From NCBI GenBank assembly GCA_002284615.2, contig MU069899.1, positions 105,576 to 123,118 of the forward strand: a stretch of DNA of 17,543 nucleotides, in the 5' to 3' direction. Numbering within the stretch: the stretch's first letter is position 1; every line of letters starts with the position of its first letter. This document shows, in pieces, positions 1 through 8,128 of this stretch. The notes under the pieces were generated by a model. It saw only the letters and a program-made list of their open reading frames with translations, was not told the origin of the DNA and made no database searches. The stretch comes from Dunaliella salina. Lineage: Eukaryota; Chlorophyta; Chlorophyceae; Chlamydomonadales; Dunaliellaceae. Both the position numbers and the translations under genes were made by a program.

Positions 1-129
1 CCAGCTATACAAATTGGCAAAACATTTTGAGGTCTGGAAGGCCTGGAAACGAACGACCTACTGCAAATCCTAGATCCCAAAATCAGCAACGCCTTTTGGA
101 ACTTGAAATCTGTCTCAAAGAAAAAGTCA

Positions 130-535
130 GCATCCTTAAAAAAAGAAAAAAAAGAAAAAAAAGAAAAGAAAAGAAAAGAAAAGAAAAGAAAAGAAAATAT
201 TAGAAAAGAAAAGAATAAAAGAACAGAACAGAACAGAAAAGAAAAGAGAAGAACAGAACAGAAAAAAAAAAGGAAAGAAAAGAAAAGGAAAGAAAAGGAA
301 AGGGAAGGAAAGGAAAGAAAGAAAGAAAAGAAAAGAAAAGAAAAGAAAAGAAAAGAAAAGAAAAGGAAAGAAAAGAAAAGAAAAGAAAAGAAAAGAAAAG
401 AAAAGGAAAAAAAAGAAAAGAAAAGAAAAGAAAAGAAAAGAAAAGAGAAGAAAAAAAAAGAAAAGTAAAGAAAAAAAGAAAAGACAAGACAAGACAAGAA
501 AAGAAAAGAAAAGAAAAGAAAAGAAAAGAAAAGCC
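130..535. repeat. (AAAAG)n satellite, overgrown LINE tail
   Basis: About 400 bp of AAAAG repeat on the + strand, mixed with AAAGG and AACAG variants. Bases 261-465 contain only purines. It directly abuts a LINE 3' UTR fragment at 536-586. On the minus strand it reads as (CTTTT)n, the same tail type seen at the ends of the other LINE copies here, where the tail is only 20-30 bp. Lysine-rich and phenylalanine-rich ORFs across it are products of the repeat and not genes. Confidence 0.95.
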
Positions 536-586
536 GAAGGTAGCGTGCGTTAAGGGAAGGTCCTCTAATTGACAAGCTACATCAGA
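536..586 (-). mobile_element. 5'-truncated LINE subfamily B 3' end
   Basis: Read on the minus strand this gives GAGGACCTTCCCTTAACGCA followed by a CGGCTTTTC-type junction into the CTTTT tail. The same block occurs at 3240-3304, 4438-4490 and, on the minus strand, 6840-6885. Only the last 50 bp of the 3' UTR remain, as expected for a 5'-truncated target-primed insertion. No clear target-site duplication could be matched around 116-600. Confidence 0.7.
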
Positions 587-589
587 ATG

Positions 590-1040
590 TTATTTTCCTT
601 TACCAAATGTGGTTTCCACGATTACTTTCTGCATTCATGGTTTCGTCATCGAGCAGATGCCGGTTGGTTTCACTTCCTTGAAAATCAGTCTGAAATCGCT
701 TAGGAAAGAACCTTCTGATTACCTTACTAAAATCGTTTGATTTCACTTGCCTGGAAGTCGGTCCAGCAATCGCTTAGAAAAGAAGTTCCTGATTACCTAA
801 TTAGTAACCAAGCAGAAATCAGGTAATTTCGCTTTTCTGGAAATCTGTCTAGAAATCCTTCAGAAAAGAACTTGCTGATTACCTTATTAGTAACCAAGGA
901 GAAATTGGGTAATTTCACTTTCCTGGAAATCTGTCTGGAAATCATTCAGAAAAGATCTCTATGATTACCAAAATGGCAATTGGAGCAGAAATCAGCTTTA
1001 CACTTGCTGGTCCAGGAGTTGGTCAGTAAATAGTCAAAAA
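590..1040. repeat. Degenerate tandem repeat, unit about 75-86 bp
   Basis: The motif GATTACC recurs at 717, 791, 877 and 963. Between occurrences each unit carries GGAAATCTGTCTRGAAATC, CAGAAAAGA and TAGTAACCAAG-type blocks. About four to five units are visible and they decay at both ends. The repeat is AT-rich and non-coding, and I could not assign it to a known satellite family. A fragment at 104-125 (AAATCTGTCTCAAAGAAAA) resembles the same unit. Confidence 0.75.
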
Positions 1041-1744
1041 TGCTTTTAAACTTCTGCCACAATAAGTGTTGACCAGGTAAACGTCAGGAATAGAAGCCGT
1101 GTTTACTTTCAGGAAAGGTACCAGTAATCAGTGAGAAGCAAATGAACGCCTTGTCCGGTTACCAGTCAGAGAAACAAAAAAATTATATGAATGCCATCTC
1201 TTAGAGATCAGGGAACAATTTCCGATTAAAAAATTGGTCAGTAGACAGGCACGAATACTTTCTAGCTTGTGATGCGAGCTGTATCTTGCGCAAACGTGTC
1301 TTTACCAGGTAATAGGCCAGAAATTGAAGCTGCATTTTCTGCCAGAAAATGTATCAGGAAACAATGGTAAGCAGAGCGTATGCTCTGCCTGGTTACCAGC
1401 CTCACACATGAATATCACTTGGGATTAATTTGTCTTCTTCTCCTGAAAATACGAGGACCAGTCATCAGAAAAATGGTTTTCTAGAAGTCAATGGAACAAT
1501 TCCTACTGGAGAAAACGAGGCGGCTCACCTGATGGTTTCTAGAAATCAGTCAATTGGCCATGTAGAGTTTTCCAGCACCAGAGTTTTCCAGCACGTGTTC
1601 TTGAGCATAAAAGATAGAATGTGTGGACTATGCGCTTGGCGTGGCCTAGTTGCATGACAGTGTGCATGCATGTATGAGGTTTTCAGTTCAAATCTGACAA
1701 AATGCAATCAAATTGGATCTCATTGGACAATTAATACGTAAACG
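1041..1744. other. No gene seen; AT-rich, weak repeat remnants
   Basis: No protein family recognised on either strand. Short motifs such as GGTACCAGTAATCA, GGTTACCAG and GGTAATAGGCCAG recur loosely, which suggests decayed copies of the flanking GATTACC/GGTAATC repeats. A 75-codon ORF at 1430-1657 has no recognisable motif. Confidence 0.5.
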
Positions 1745-1749
1745 TGAAG

Positions 1750-2110
1750 GTCACCAGTAATCATGAGTAAAACAATTTCTAACGCAGGCAGAAATCACTG
1801 ATGAGGTGGTTATCACCAGCATGACTACCTGGTTTCCAAGGATCGATATGTTCCAAGCCATTCTGATGTCAATAGCATGATTGCTAGGAAACATGATGTC
1901 AGTGATAACTAGTAAAGCAATTTCTAATGCAAGCAGAACTCGCTTAGAATATGGTTACCACCAGCATAAGTACTTCATATTTAGTAATCGAGAAAATGCA
2001 AGCCATTTTGATGTGAAAAACATGAATACTAGAAAATATGTCGGTAGTAAAGCAATTATACATTGACTGAGAAATCACTGATTACCTGCCTGATTACTAG
2101 TGGTTTCTAG
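1750..2110. repeat. Tandem repeat, unit about 140 bp, about 2.5 copies
   Basis: The block AGTAAARCAATTTCTAAYGC starts near 1764 and 1909, with a shortened form (AGTAAAGCAATTATAC) near 2046. Each block is followed by a GCAGAA, a GGTTATCACCAGCAT-like segment and AAGCCATTYTGATGT. The spacing is roughly 137-146 bp. Copies differ at many positions, so the duplication is old. ORFs inside it are incidental. Confidence 0.7.
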
Positions 2111-2224
2111 TAATCACTGACTACTAACCCGATTCGAAATTGCTTTTCTAGAAATAGCATTTATCATGATTACCAGGTAACCAAGAGGGACTAGGCTGGT
2201 AAAGAAAAACAACATTCCGATGTA

Positions 2225-2262
2225 GCAAGCTAGCAAGCTAGCAAGCTAGCAAGCTAGCAGAT
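2225..2262. repeat. CTAGCAAG octamer repeat in LINE 3' UTR
   Basis: About 4.5 tandem copies of CTAGCAAG. The equivalent position of the insert at 6816-6984 has a shorter, imperfect version (6886-6906), so the octamer belongs to the subfamily B 3' UTR and varies in copy number. Confidence 0.85.
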
Positions 2263-2925
2263 GCCTCACCAGCAGGCCCTCTAAGCCTGCACTAGAAACT
2301 ACCAGCCTAGGAGAGAGCCAGAGACAGAGCTAATGAGGATCTGGGGGGTTGTCCGCCATGCTCCTGGACGCCTGGACTCTCCTTCTCCTGTAGTCCTTGC
2401 CGTGCACCCAGCCCCCCCCCCCCCGGAAGCTCTCTGAAAATGAAGAGCATGTCTGATGTTAATGATGGATGTCAATTTTTGGATTGCATGCCAATGTTTA
2501 GCTACTGATTCAGCTTTGTGCTTCGTAAGGCCCAGCTTCACAAGGGGTTGATTGTATATTCATTGTTAACAGAGCCACCACACCAAGGTGATATGCAGAG
2601 TCCCTTTGTTATTCCTGTTAGGATTTCTTGAGCTGCGAAATTTAAGTCTGGTTACATTGTGAGAATGTTGAGCTGCCCGTTTCAAAGTGATGAAGGGGTT
2701 GGTGTCAGGGCATAATTTCAAATGAACAAGGTGGATGTCCCTGTCACGATCAGGGATGTTGTGGAGTGATCCAGGTGGACAGGTCAACCTGGTAAAGAGC
2801 GCACAAAGAGAGCATCTGGGCGGCTTTGGTGGCGTGCTGAGGAGCCAGTACCATATGGAACACCCAATCAGGAATACCTTGTGTTATGTTTCGTGTTATG
2901 TCAGGTATGCCTTACATTGTGTATA
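2225..2925 (-). pseudogene. LINE copy D: RLE domain, C-terminus and subfamily B 3' UTR
   Basis: Read on the minus strand from 2925 downward. First comes a segment like the LINE linker (GIPDWVF), then SRPDALFVRSL near 2830-2790 (the PD of a PD-(D/E)XK core), then DIHLVHLKLCPDTNPF near 2735-2685, which aligns with HLIEIKFCEDTRP of copy A. The catalytic Glu has become His. After a GTLHITLVW strand and YTINPL a frameshift leads to KLGLTKHKAESVAKHWHA (from 2541). The C-terminal NPPDPH-stop equivalent lies near 2340, followed by the B-type 3' UTR. Stops and frameshifts make it a dead copy. The terminal CTTTT tail is missing. Confidence 0.75.
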
Positions 2926-2939
2926 GGAATATCCCTAAA

Positions 2940-3879
2940 TACCAAACAAACACTCCCTAAAATGGGAAACACGCCAGGCAATTCACAGGCGAACCTGGCC
3001 CTCAACTTTGCCCCTCATGAAGTGTGCCTGATTGCACTCCTCAAACTCTCCTCAGATGCACTCATCCATAGGTAAACAAAATGCGCATCAATCGCCATCA
3101 TCAAGTCGTCAGCAAGTGTTTTAAAGAAATCAGCAAAGGAGGTTCAGGCAATTTCATCATTGCTATGGACGCTTGTAACAAGGATAAACACTGGGATTCA
3201 GACATCAATGTACCCTTTCTGGTGAGGCCTCTAGCTCTCCAATTAGAGGACCTTCCCCTAATGCACGTGGCCTTTGGCTTGCGCAGACTTCTCTTTTTCT
3301 TTGTCCCGGATGACGAGTCCAAAGGATTATCCAACCTGGTTGTACCCTNCAGGTCGGACTCCTGCCGCACAACAAANCGAACCAAACGGCATGACTGTTC
3401 TACCAATGCAAGGCAGAGACACCACTCGCTCTCCAAGACTGTTGAATCCTTGAGACAAAGATATTAACCTCATTGAGCTGTAGTTCCGCTCAGACACCGA
3501 GCCTGAACAAACTCTCCCGACTGCACAAAATCAACACAAAAATACTGTCAAAAGCCNGCGCACCAAAACCCTCTGGGGCACACTGTGGCACATCGCAATA
3601 AGAGGGCCACATTGCATACTATACCCGCTGGAGTTGCCGGAACTGTGTACAACCCATACACAATCAATCCCCAATACAGTATAGGGGTTGCAACTTGGCC
3701 TAACTAAAGAAAAGGCAACCAGACTGGCAATAAAAACCCACTGCCATGCTGTTGCAACCTTCACAAAAATGCACAACACTAAACACATCATCCAATGCAA
3801 CAATCCCAGCAATGCAGCACCAGGGGCACGGGCTACTCCCACCAGACCTATTAGTTTACCAAGTTCATCTCTAGGCTAA
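2940..3879 (+). pseudogene. LINE copy E: zinc-finger linker and RLE domain, broken
   Basis: The copy begins in the linker after RNase H. A CPS-containing finger remnant near 3008 is followed by NKMRINRHHQVVSKCF and EISKGGSG (3080-3150), which match EAISKGDFGS in copy G. A 3' UTR fragment of another copy interrupts it at about 3217-3304. It resumes into the RLE core, INLIEL-stop-FRSDTEP, at 3463-3498, where the catalytic Lys codon (AAG in a healthy copy) is TAG. It then runs on to LGLTKEKATRLAIKTHCHAV (from 3691) and THHPMQQ/NIIQCNNPSN-like C-terminal residues. Several stops and frameshifts are present. The subfamily is B, judged by LGLTKEKA. Confidence 0.75.
3217..3304 (+). mobile_element. 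LINE subfamily B 3' UTR fragment nested in copy E
   Basis: The segment carries CTGGTGAGGCC, GAGGACCTTCCCCTAATGCA, GTGGCCTTTGGCTTGCGCAG and a CTTCTCTTTTTCTTT tail, matching the copy at 4395-4490. It interrupts coding sequence that is continuous in the other copies. Its exact borders are uncertain, and I found no convincing target-site duplication. Confidence 0.7.
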
Positions 3880-3978
3880 TGGTGAGGCTGACACTTAGTG
3901 CCAGTGCTAACTGTTGTGTCTTCCCTTAATGCATGCTGGATACTGCCCAGCGTGGAATTGTACTTTTTCTTTTTAGGT
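3880..3978 (+). mobile_element. Diverged LINE subfamily B 3' UTR of copy E
   Basis: Directly downstream of the copy E reading frame. It keeps TGGTGAGGC, CTTCCCTTAATGCATGC and a TACTTTTTCTTTTTA tail in the same order as the other B-type 3' ends, though strongly diverged. It marks the 3' terminus of copy E. Confidence 0.55.
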
Positions 3979-3984
3979 AAAAGA

Positions 3985-4228
3985 AAAGGATNTTCAGCCT
4001 GGTTGGGTGAGGTGTCAGTCTCATTGAAGGACATAGCTGCTTGAAGTGCAAAAGCATTTGCACCTTCATCACCAAGGATGCCACAGTGGGGCTTTCGGAT
4101 GCACCAATGCAAGCTACGATCTCTTTAAGAAAGTGCATGGACATATCAATGGGTTTGAAGATCTGGTTTATAATCTGATTCAGTGTTGAAGAACTGTCAG
4201 TTGCAAAAATGCAGTCGAAAAAATTAAC
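3985..4228 (-). pseudogene. LINE copy C: RNase H fragment
   Basis: Minus-strand translation gives CIFATDSSSTLNQI (the TDS strand of RNase H, near 4215), then, after a frame change, KPHCGILGDEGANAFALQAA (about 4090-4030). In retrotransposon RNase H this reads HSGI.GNE.AD. The terminal catalytic Asp of the AD pair is Asn here, so the fragment could not be active even without its frameshift. It continues for about 20 residues and is cut off at an AAAAGAAAAGG tract near 3980. It lies tail to tail with copy E. Confidence 0.7.
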
Positions 4229-4495
4229 TACCATTATTATCACCAGGCATGCCCTTCATTCTCAGGGGGCTTGTGCGGGGAGGGTCCGCAGGGTGCGCAG
4301 TGGTGGAGAGCAGGAAAAAGATCCCAAGCATCAGGAGCAAAGCAGACAACCCTCCAGATCCTCATTAGCTCTGTCTCTGGCCCTCACCTAGGCTTTTGAG
4401 GGCCTTTTGGTGAGGCCCTTCCTAGCTTGCTATATAGGCGACCTTCCCTGAATGCANGCGGCCTCTGGCCTGTATAGGCTTTACTTTACTTTACT
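4207..4495 (+). pseudogene. LINE copy F: C-terminus plus complete subfamily B 3' UTR
   Basis: A short coding remnant, MQSKKLTTIIITRHALHSQG (4209-4268), aligns with HAIQKLTSIINIRHALHFQ of copy D. The end of the ORF is AACCCTCCAGATCCTCATTAG-like, that is NPPDPH-stop, near 4349-4369. The 3' UTR then runs through CTCTGTCTCTGGCC, GGTGAGGCC, GACCTTCCCTGAATGCA and GCGGCCTCTGGCCTGTATAG to a TTTAC-type tail ending about 4495. This copy shows most clearly that the short B-type repeats elsewhere are LINE 3' ends and not an independent SINE. Confidence 0.7.
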
Positions 4496-4684
4496 TTGGC
4501 AGGGCATTATGGCATGGGTTGCTCCCAAGAACTGTCTCGGGGTTGTTGACTCCACTGGCAGTAGAAGAGGTGCCTGGGTTTGTGATCAAGGATTGAGGCC
4601 ATTTTTCTTTTGCTACTGGCGCTCACTTCTGCATTTCTGTGTGGATGTGATTAGGCAGGATGCGCATATAGGAGACCTTTCTCN
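4496..4684. other. Short unassigned stretch between LINE copies
   Basis: The translation has no recognised domain. It is probably spacer or a strongly decayed element segment. Confidence 0.4.
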
Positions 4685-4900
4685 CATGAAGCAATCAGCA
4701 AAGGCGACTTTGGATCCTACATTGCTACTATNCATGCAATACAGAAAGGCTGCGCTTGCTGGAGATGGAAATTCCTAATGATGTCCACAGAACGTCCCCC
4801 CACTGGGTTTTTCCATCTGGACAGCCACCAAACACACAACTCAGCCATATTCTGACAGCATTGTAGTTCTNCCCCTCGCAGGTAGAAATTCCAATCAAAA
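4685..4900 (+). pseudogene. LINE copy G: short pre-RLE fragment, subfamily B
   Basis: The segment EAISKGDFGSYIAT (4686-4730) matches copies B and E. It is followed by HWVFPSGQ and, near 4848-4890, YSDSIVVLPLAGR, the counterpart of SRPDAVLI/HHDGIVVLPLGR at the start of the RLE core. It ends abruptly where copy A begins. Three Ns lie within it. Confidence 0.55.
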
Positions 4901-4904
4901 TCCA

Positions 4905-5560
4905 AAACACATGTTCCCACAGAGAGAGATGGACGATTTTAAGCTTGCCCAACACAACCTCCAACTCCCTACACATGCCTCGAACAGAACTTTCCCTGTT
5001 TACCTCTTCCCTCGTAACCTTCCAGAAAGGAAAAGACTCAACTCCAGTCGACCAGATGCTGTTCTCATCACCCCTTCTAATGCCAAACATACTTCTAACG
5101 GTGTTTCTCCTACCCATTCCCATCACGCTTTGCGCAGCTCCTCACGGAGGACCACCAGAACTAGCCGCATGAGGCAACCCCATGAACTCCATGCAAATGA
5201 ACGCCATGTGCACCTAATAGAAATCAAGTTCTGTGAAGACACAAGGCCAGCGCATCAGTTGAACGCAGCAAAGCAGCAACATGCAACCTTTGTAAACTTA
5301 TCAATGCTAAAGCTGTTACAATTCACCCTTTTCTCCTGGGTGTAGGTGGAACTATTTACACTGAGCATACCCTGAAGCAATTCAAACAACTAGGATTGGA
5401 TCATCAGCGTGCCACGAAGCTTGCTCAACAACTTCATGCCCATTCTGTTCAATATGCCCACAAACTAGTCACCACACGCCGAGCTATTGAAAACAATAAT
5501 ACTTCCCACAGCCAGGTTCTAGAGCCAGGAGCTTCTAGTAACCCTCCAGATTCACATTAG
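4905..5560 (+). pseudogene. LINE copy A: restriction-like endonuclease domain and C-terminus
   Basis: This is the best-preserved endonuclease of the cluster. In the frame starting at 4911 it reads DDFKLAQHNLQLPTHASNR, then SSRPDAVLI (Asp at residue 49), a basic insert, and RHVHLIEIKFCEDTRP with Glu104 and Lys106, forming a PD-(D/E)XK core. It continues into AAKQQHA and, after a shift near 5284 that looks like one lost base, LLGVGGTIYTEHTLKQFKQ, LGLDHQRATKLAQQLHAHS and NPPDSH-stop at 5558-5560. Family knowledge: in RLE-type non-LTR elements this domain nicks the target before reverse transcription. The 1-base shift makes the copy non-functional. The subfamily is A, judged by LGLDHQRA. Confidence 0.8.
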
Positions 5561-5692
5561 ATTTCTCCTTCTCATACTTTGTGGTGGAGGGGGCACACGG
5601 CTCTTTTTGAGCCAATGTGCCTCCTCTTCCTTAATTGATGTAGGGAGTGTTTCTCTGCCTACGTAGTTTTTCTTTTTCTTTTTCTTTCTTGG
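5561..5692 (+). mobile_element. LINE subfamily A 3' UTR and CTTTT tail
   Basis: It follows the copy A stop codon directly. It contains the stem-loop at 5586-5624, then CCTTAATTGATGTAGGGAG, CTGCCTACGTAG and a TTTTTC-repeat tail (5668-5692). The same sequence recurs at 16241-16348 and, inverted, at 6330-6402. Confidence 0.8.
5586..5624 (+). promoter_or_regulatory. LINE 3' UTR stem-loop
   Basis: GGAGG / GGCACA / GGCTC pair with GAGCC / TGTGCC / CTCC around a TTTTT loop. The stems are 5599-5603 with 5609-5613, and 5592-5597 with 5616-5621. The second copy at 16245-16283 keeps the fold, with a G-C to A-T exchange at one pair. Some LINE reverse transcriptases recognise a 3' hairpin of their own RNA, so that role is plausible but inferred. 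Confidence 0.65.
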
Positions 5693-6329
5693 ACAATTGT
5701 GTTAGTTTATCAGAATTCTCCAAACATTTCTACAAAGTCAAACCACATAGTGGCATTCTTGGCAATGAAAGCGCAGATGCACTTGCTCTTCAAGCAGCAA
5801 TGTTGCTTTATGAAGCTGACACCTCACTCAGCCAGGCTGAAAAACCCTTCTTTCATCTCAATTGGCTTGCTACATCAGTTAAAAAACTGGATCTCATACA
5901 GAATGTTGGCCCCTTTCAAACTTCCAAGACAAAGTGAAACAAATTGTGCATGACAAGCAGGGAACAGCAAACATTTACTCTTGCGCCTACACAAACTTGC
6001 GAAACAGACAAAGCATGAAAAATCATCAAATCATCAACCCACAGCTAAATTCAAGATCAGTAATGCTTCCTGGCATATGAAAGCTGTGACCCTCAACGAG
6101 TTGATCAATGTCATCAAGCATCGAACAGACACCCTTTACAATGGCAAGCATGCCAGATGCTACTAGCTGTAGTACAGTGGCCACCCAGGGCCCGCTCTTT
6201 GCCCTCTGTGTGATGCATCTGATAGCACCTCCCTTACCCTACCCTCAGATGCACCTACTAAAAGAAATGAATCGTTACCATCAAGCTCTCAGCATTTTTG
6301 GTGAAGCAATCAGCAATTGAGATTTCAGA

Positions 6330-6402
6330 AAAGAAAATAAAAGAAAAGAAAAGAAAAACTACGCAGGCAGTGAAAACACTCCCCACATCAATTAAGGAAA
6401 AG
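6330..6402 (-). mobile_element. 5'-truncated LINE A 3' end, 73 bp, with 18-bp target duplication
   Basis: On the minus strand it reads CCTTAATTGATGTGGGGAG, CTGCCTGCGTAG and a TTTTTCTTTTCTTTTC tail. The direct repeat AGCAATTGAGATTTCAGA is perfect over 18 bases on both sides (6312-6329 and 6403-6420). Removing the insert restores the continuity of copy B (AATCAGCAATTGAGATTTC, compare copy G). This is a textbook target-primed insertion, truncated just downstream of the stem-loop. Confidence 0.9.
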
Positions 6403-6815
6403 AGCAATTGAGATTTCAGACCATAAATTGTCACTATGAATGCATGCAATTCAAAAAGCCTATGCTCCCTGAAAATGGAAATTCCTGAGGGTTTCGAACA
6501 AAACATTCCACATTGGCTTTCCTATCTGTACAGCCATCAAATACAACTCAGTCGCCCATCACCCACATCATGATGGCATTGTAGTCCTGCCCCTTGGCAG
6601 AGACTCCACCCATTGCTCACAAGGTATGAATCCCAGAGGTAGAGATATGCACCTCATCGTACTTTTTGCTCTGACACCAAGCCTGAACAGACTCTCTTCA
6701 CTGCACAATACAACATAAATACACCATGGAGAGCCTATGCACAGAAGTTCTTTGGGGCAGACACTGCAATAACAGNGTCATATTACACCATTTCTAATCA
6801 GAGTTGCCGGAAGTG

Positions 6816-6984
6816 AAATGGAAAGAAAAGAAAAGTCTACGCGAGCCAGAGGCCGCGTGCATTAAGGGAAGGTCCACTAACTAACAAGCTAGCAGGCTAG
6901 CAAGGTAGCAGTGGACTCACTAGAAAGCCCTCAAAACCTACACTAGACACAGCTAGCCTAGGAGAGAACCAGANACAGATCTAG
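6816..6984 (-). mobile_element. 5'-truncated LINE B 3' end, about 169 bp, with 11-bp target duplication
   Basis: On the minus strand it starts at CTAGATCTGT, matching the last codon and stop (CATTAGCTCTGT) of copies D and F. It runs through CTCTCCTAGGCTAGC, the CTAGC-repeat, GACCTTCCCTTAATGCACGC, GGCCTCTGGCTCGCGTAGAC and a TTTTCTTTTCTTTCC tail. TGCCGGAAGTG (6805-6815) and TGCCGGAACTG (6985-6995) flank it with one mismatch. The uninterrupted target is visible in copy E at 3631-3650. Confidence 0.85.
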
Positions 6985-7160
6985 TGCCGGAACTGTTTAC
7001 AACCTTACATAATTGATCCCCTCTGCCTAACCTGAATATAAAGCCCCACTTGGCCTAACCTAAAGACAAAGCCCACAAAACTGCATCCAAACTCCACTAT
7101 CACGCTGTCAAAACTTTAACAAAAAAAACACCAAACATGCCATCCAATTCAGCAACCTAA

Positions 7161-8128
7161 GCAGAAAGGGTTTTAGGGGAAAGGCTAAGGGACGGGCTGC
7201 TTACATGAGAACGAGGCGCATGCCTGGACGGATGGCCGACAGCCCGTTGGGCCCGCATTAGCTTTGTTGCAATGTTGTCTGCTAAAGCTGCTTCACACCT
7301 AACTCAGTGAGAGCTAATTTCATAAATTGCGATGCGGCAGAAGCTCCTTTTTTTATATTTTTCACCACACTGCCCCTTTTTCCCCTCTTTGAGCACGTAC
7401 TCCGAGCCATTTTCATAATTGTCTTTATGCAGGGCTGTTCCTTTATCACTGTCATGGAGCACATTCATGGAGCAGGATTGCTAAAGAAGCTCCAAGGCAT
7501 ACATAGCGATTTACCCTTACCTTACCTAAAGAAGCTCCGGGATGGGCGAAAATGGGTTGCGCGGCAAGATTCTCTATTTCTGTCACACTTGTCACCTAAC
7601 CCTGTTCATTAAGGGTCTCTTTGCAATGGCAAATAAAAGTGCTTTTCTCTGAGACAACCAACAATATGAAGCAAGAAGCCAAATTTCAATCCTATTAACG
7701 ATGTTAGTCTTGAAACTATTGTTATCATTCTTTTAGTCATCAGTGACACCAAATCTGGACTTGGCACCCAGAACTGATGGCACTGGGCAGGAGCATCAAC
7801 TGTGTCACCAAGACAGTAATCACAAGCAGACAGCAACTTTGGGCTCCACTCCAGAAGTCCTTGCTCTTCCCTGTGAAAGGTAGACATGCGTACCTGTCAT
7901 GAAAATCCTCACCTGCATGCACAGAAGGCGATGCAGCCCCTCCTCCCTCTTTGTGGATCTTTGTCTTTTCCTTTTAAACGCATGCCTTCCTCGAAATTGC
8001 CTTCGTTGACGCCGCTTCAACATTTTCCTGCGTCATAGGTCCGAAGGCGCCCCTTGCCACAATTTGCTTTTCAAAATTGTACACATTTTCCAGGTGACTT
8101 CTGCCGTCTTTTCGCGGCACACAGCAGC
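7161..8128. other. No recognised gene; upstream region of IDH exon 1
   Basis: No known domain found. CTAAAGAAGCTCC occurs twice (about 7479 and 7527). A minus-strand ORF at 7820-8023 begins with a very basic stretch (RRQRRQFRGRHAFKRKRQR), and overlapping minus-strand frames at 7609-7922 contain CDYCLGDTVDAPAQC. These could be exons of a divergent gene starting about 105 bp upstream of the IDH ATG, but I recognise no family. The core promoter of IDH should lie here, and no TATA-like box is convincing. Confidence 0.4.

Larger units (their letters stand above)
5697..7160 (+). pseudogene. LINE copy B: RNase H, zinc-finger linker and RLE, with two nested inserts
   Basis: The RNase H C-terminal part KPHSGILGNESADALALQAA (5739-5798) has intact His and the terminal Asp. 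It is followed by EADTSLSQAEKPF and, across frameshifts, VTLNELINVIKHRTDTLYNG and KHARCY (to 6166), then a CPLCDASDS finger in another frame (about 6200-6222). EAIS...DFRP is split by the insert at 6330-6402. The RLE follows as HHDGIVVLPLGRDS (6568-6610) and RDMHLIVLFAL (about 6640-6672), where the catalytic Glu and Lys are lost. A second insert sits at 6816-6984 inside the GVAGT/YN strand, and the C-terminal LGLT segment is at 7050-7062. RNase H followed by RLE in one polypeptide is the order expected for Dualen/RandI-like elements. Confidence 0.75.

Noticed and set aside
103..492. Lysine-rich (+) and Phe/Leu-rich (-) ORFs of about 120 codons
   Set aside because: They are translations of the AAAAG repeat with no unique sequence.
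6816..6984. A tRNA-derived SINE
   Set aside because: No A/B box promoter was seen, and the sequence equals the 3' UTR that follows LINE coding sequence in copies D and F.
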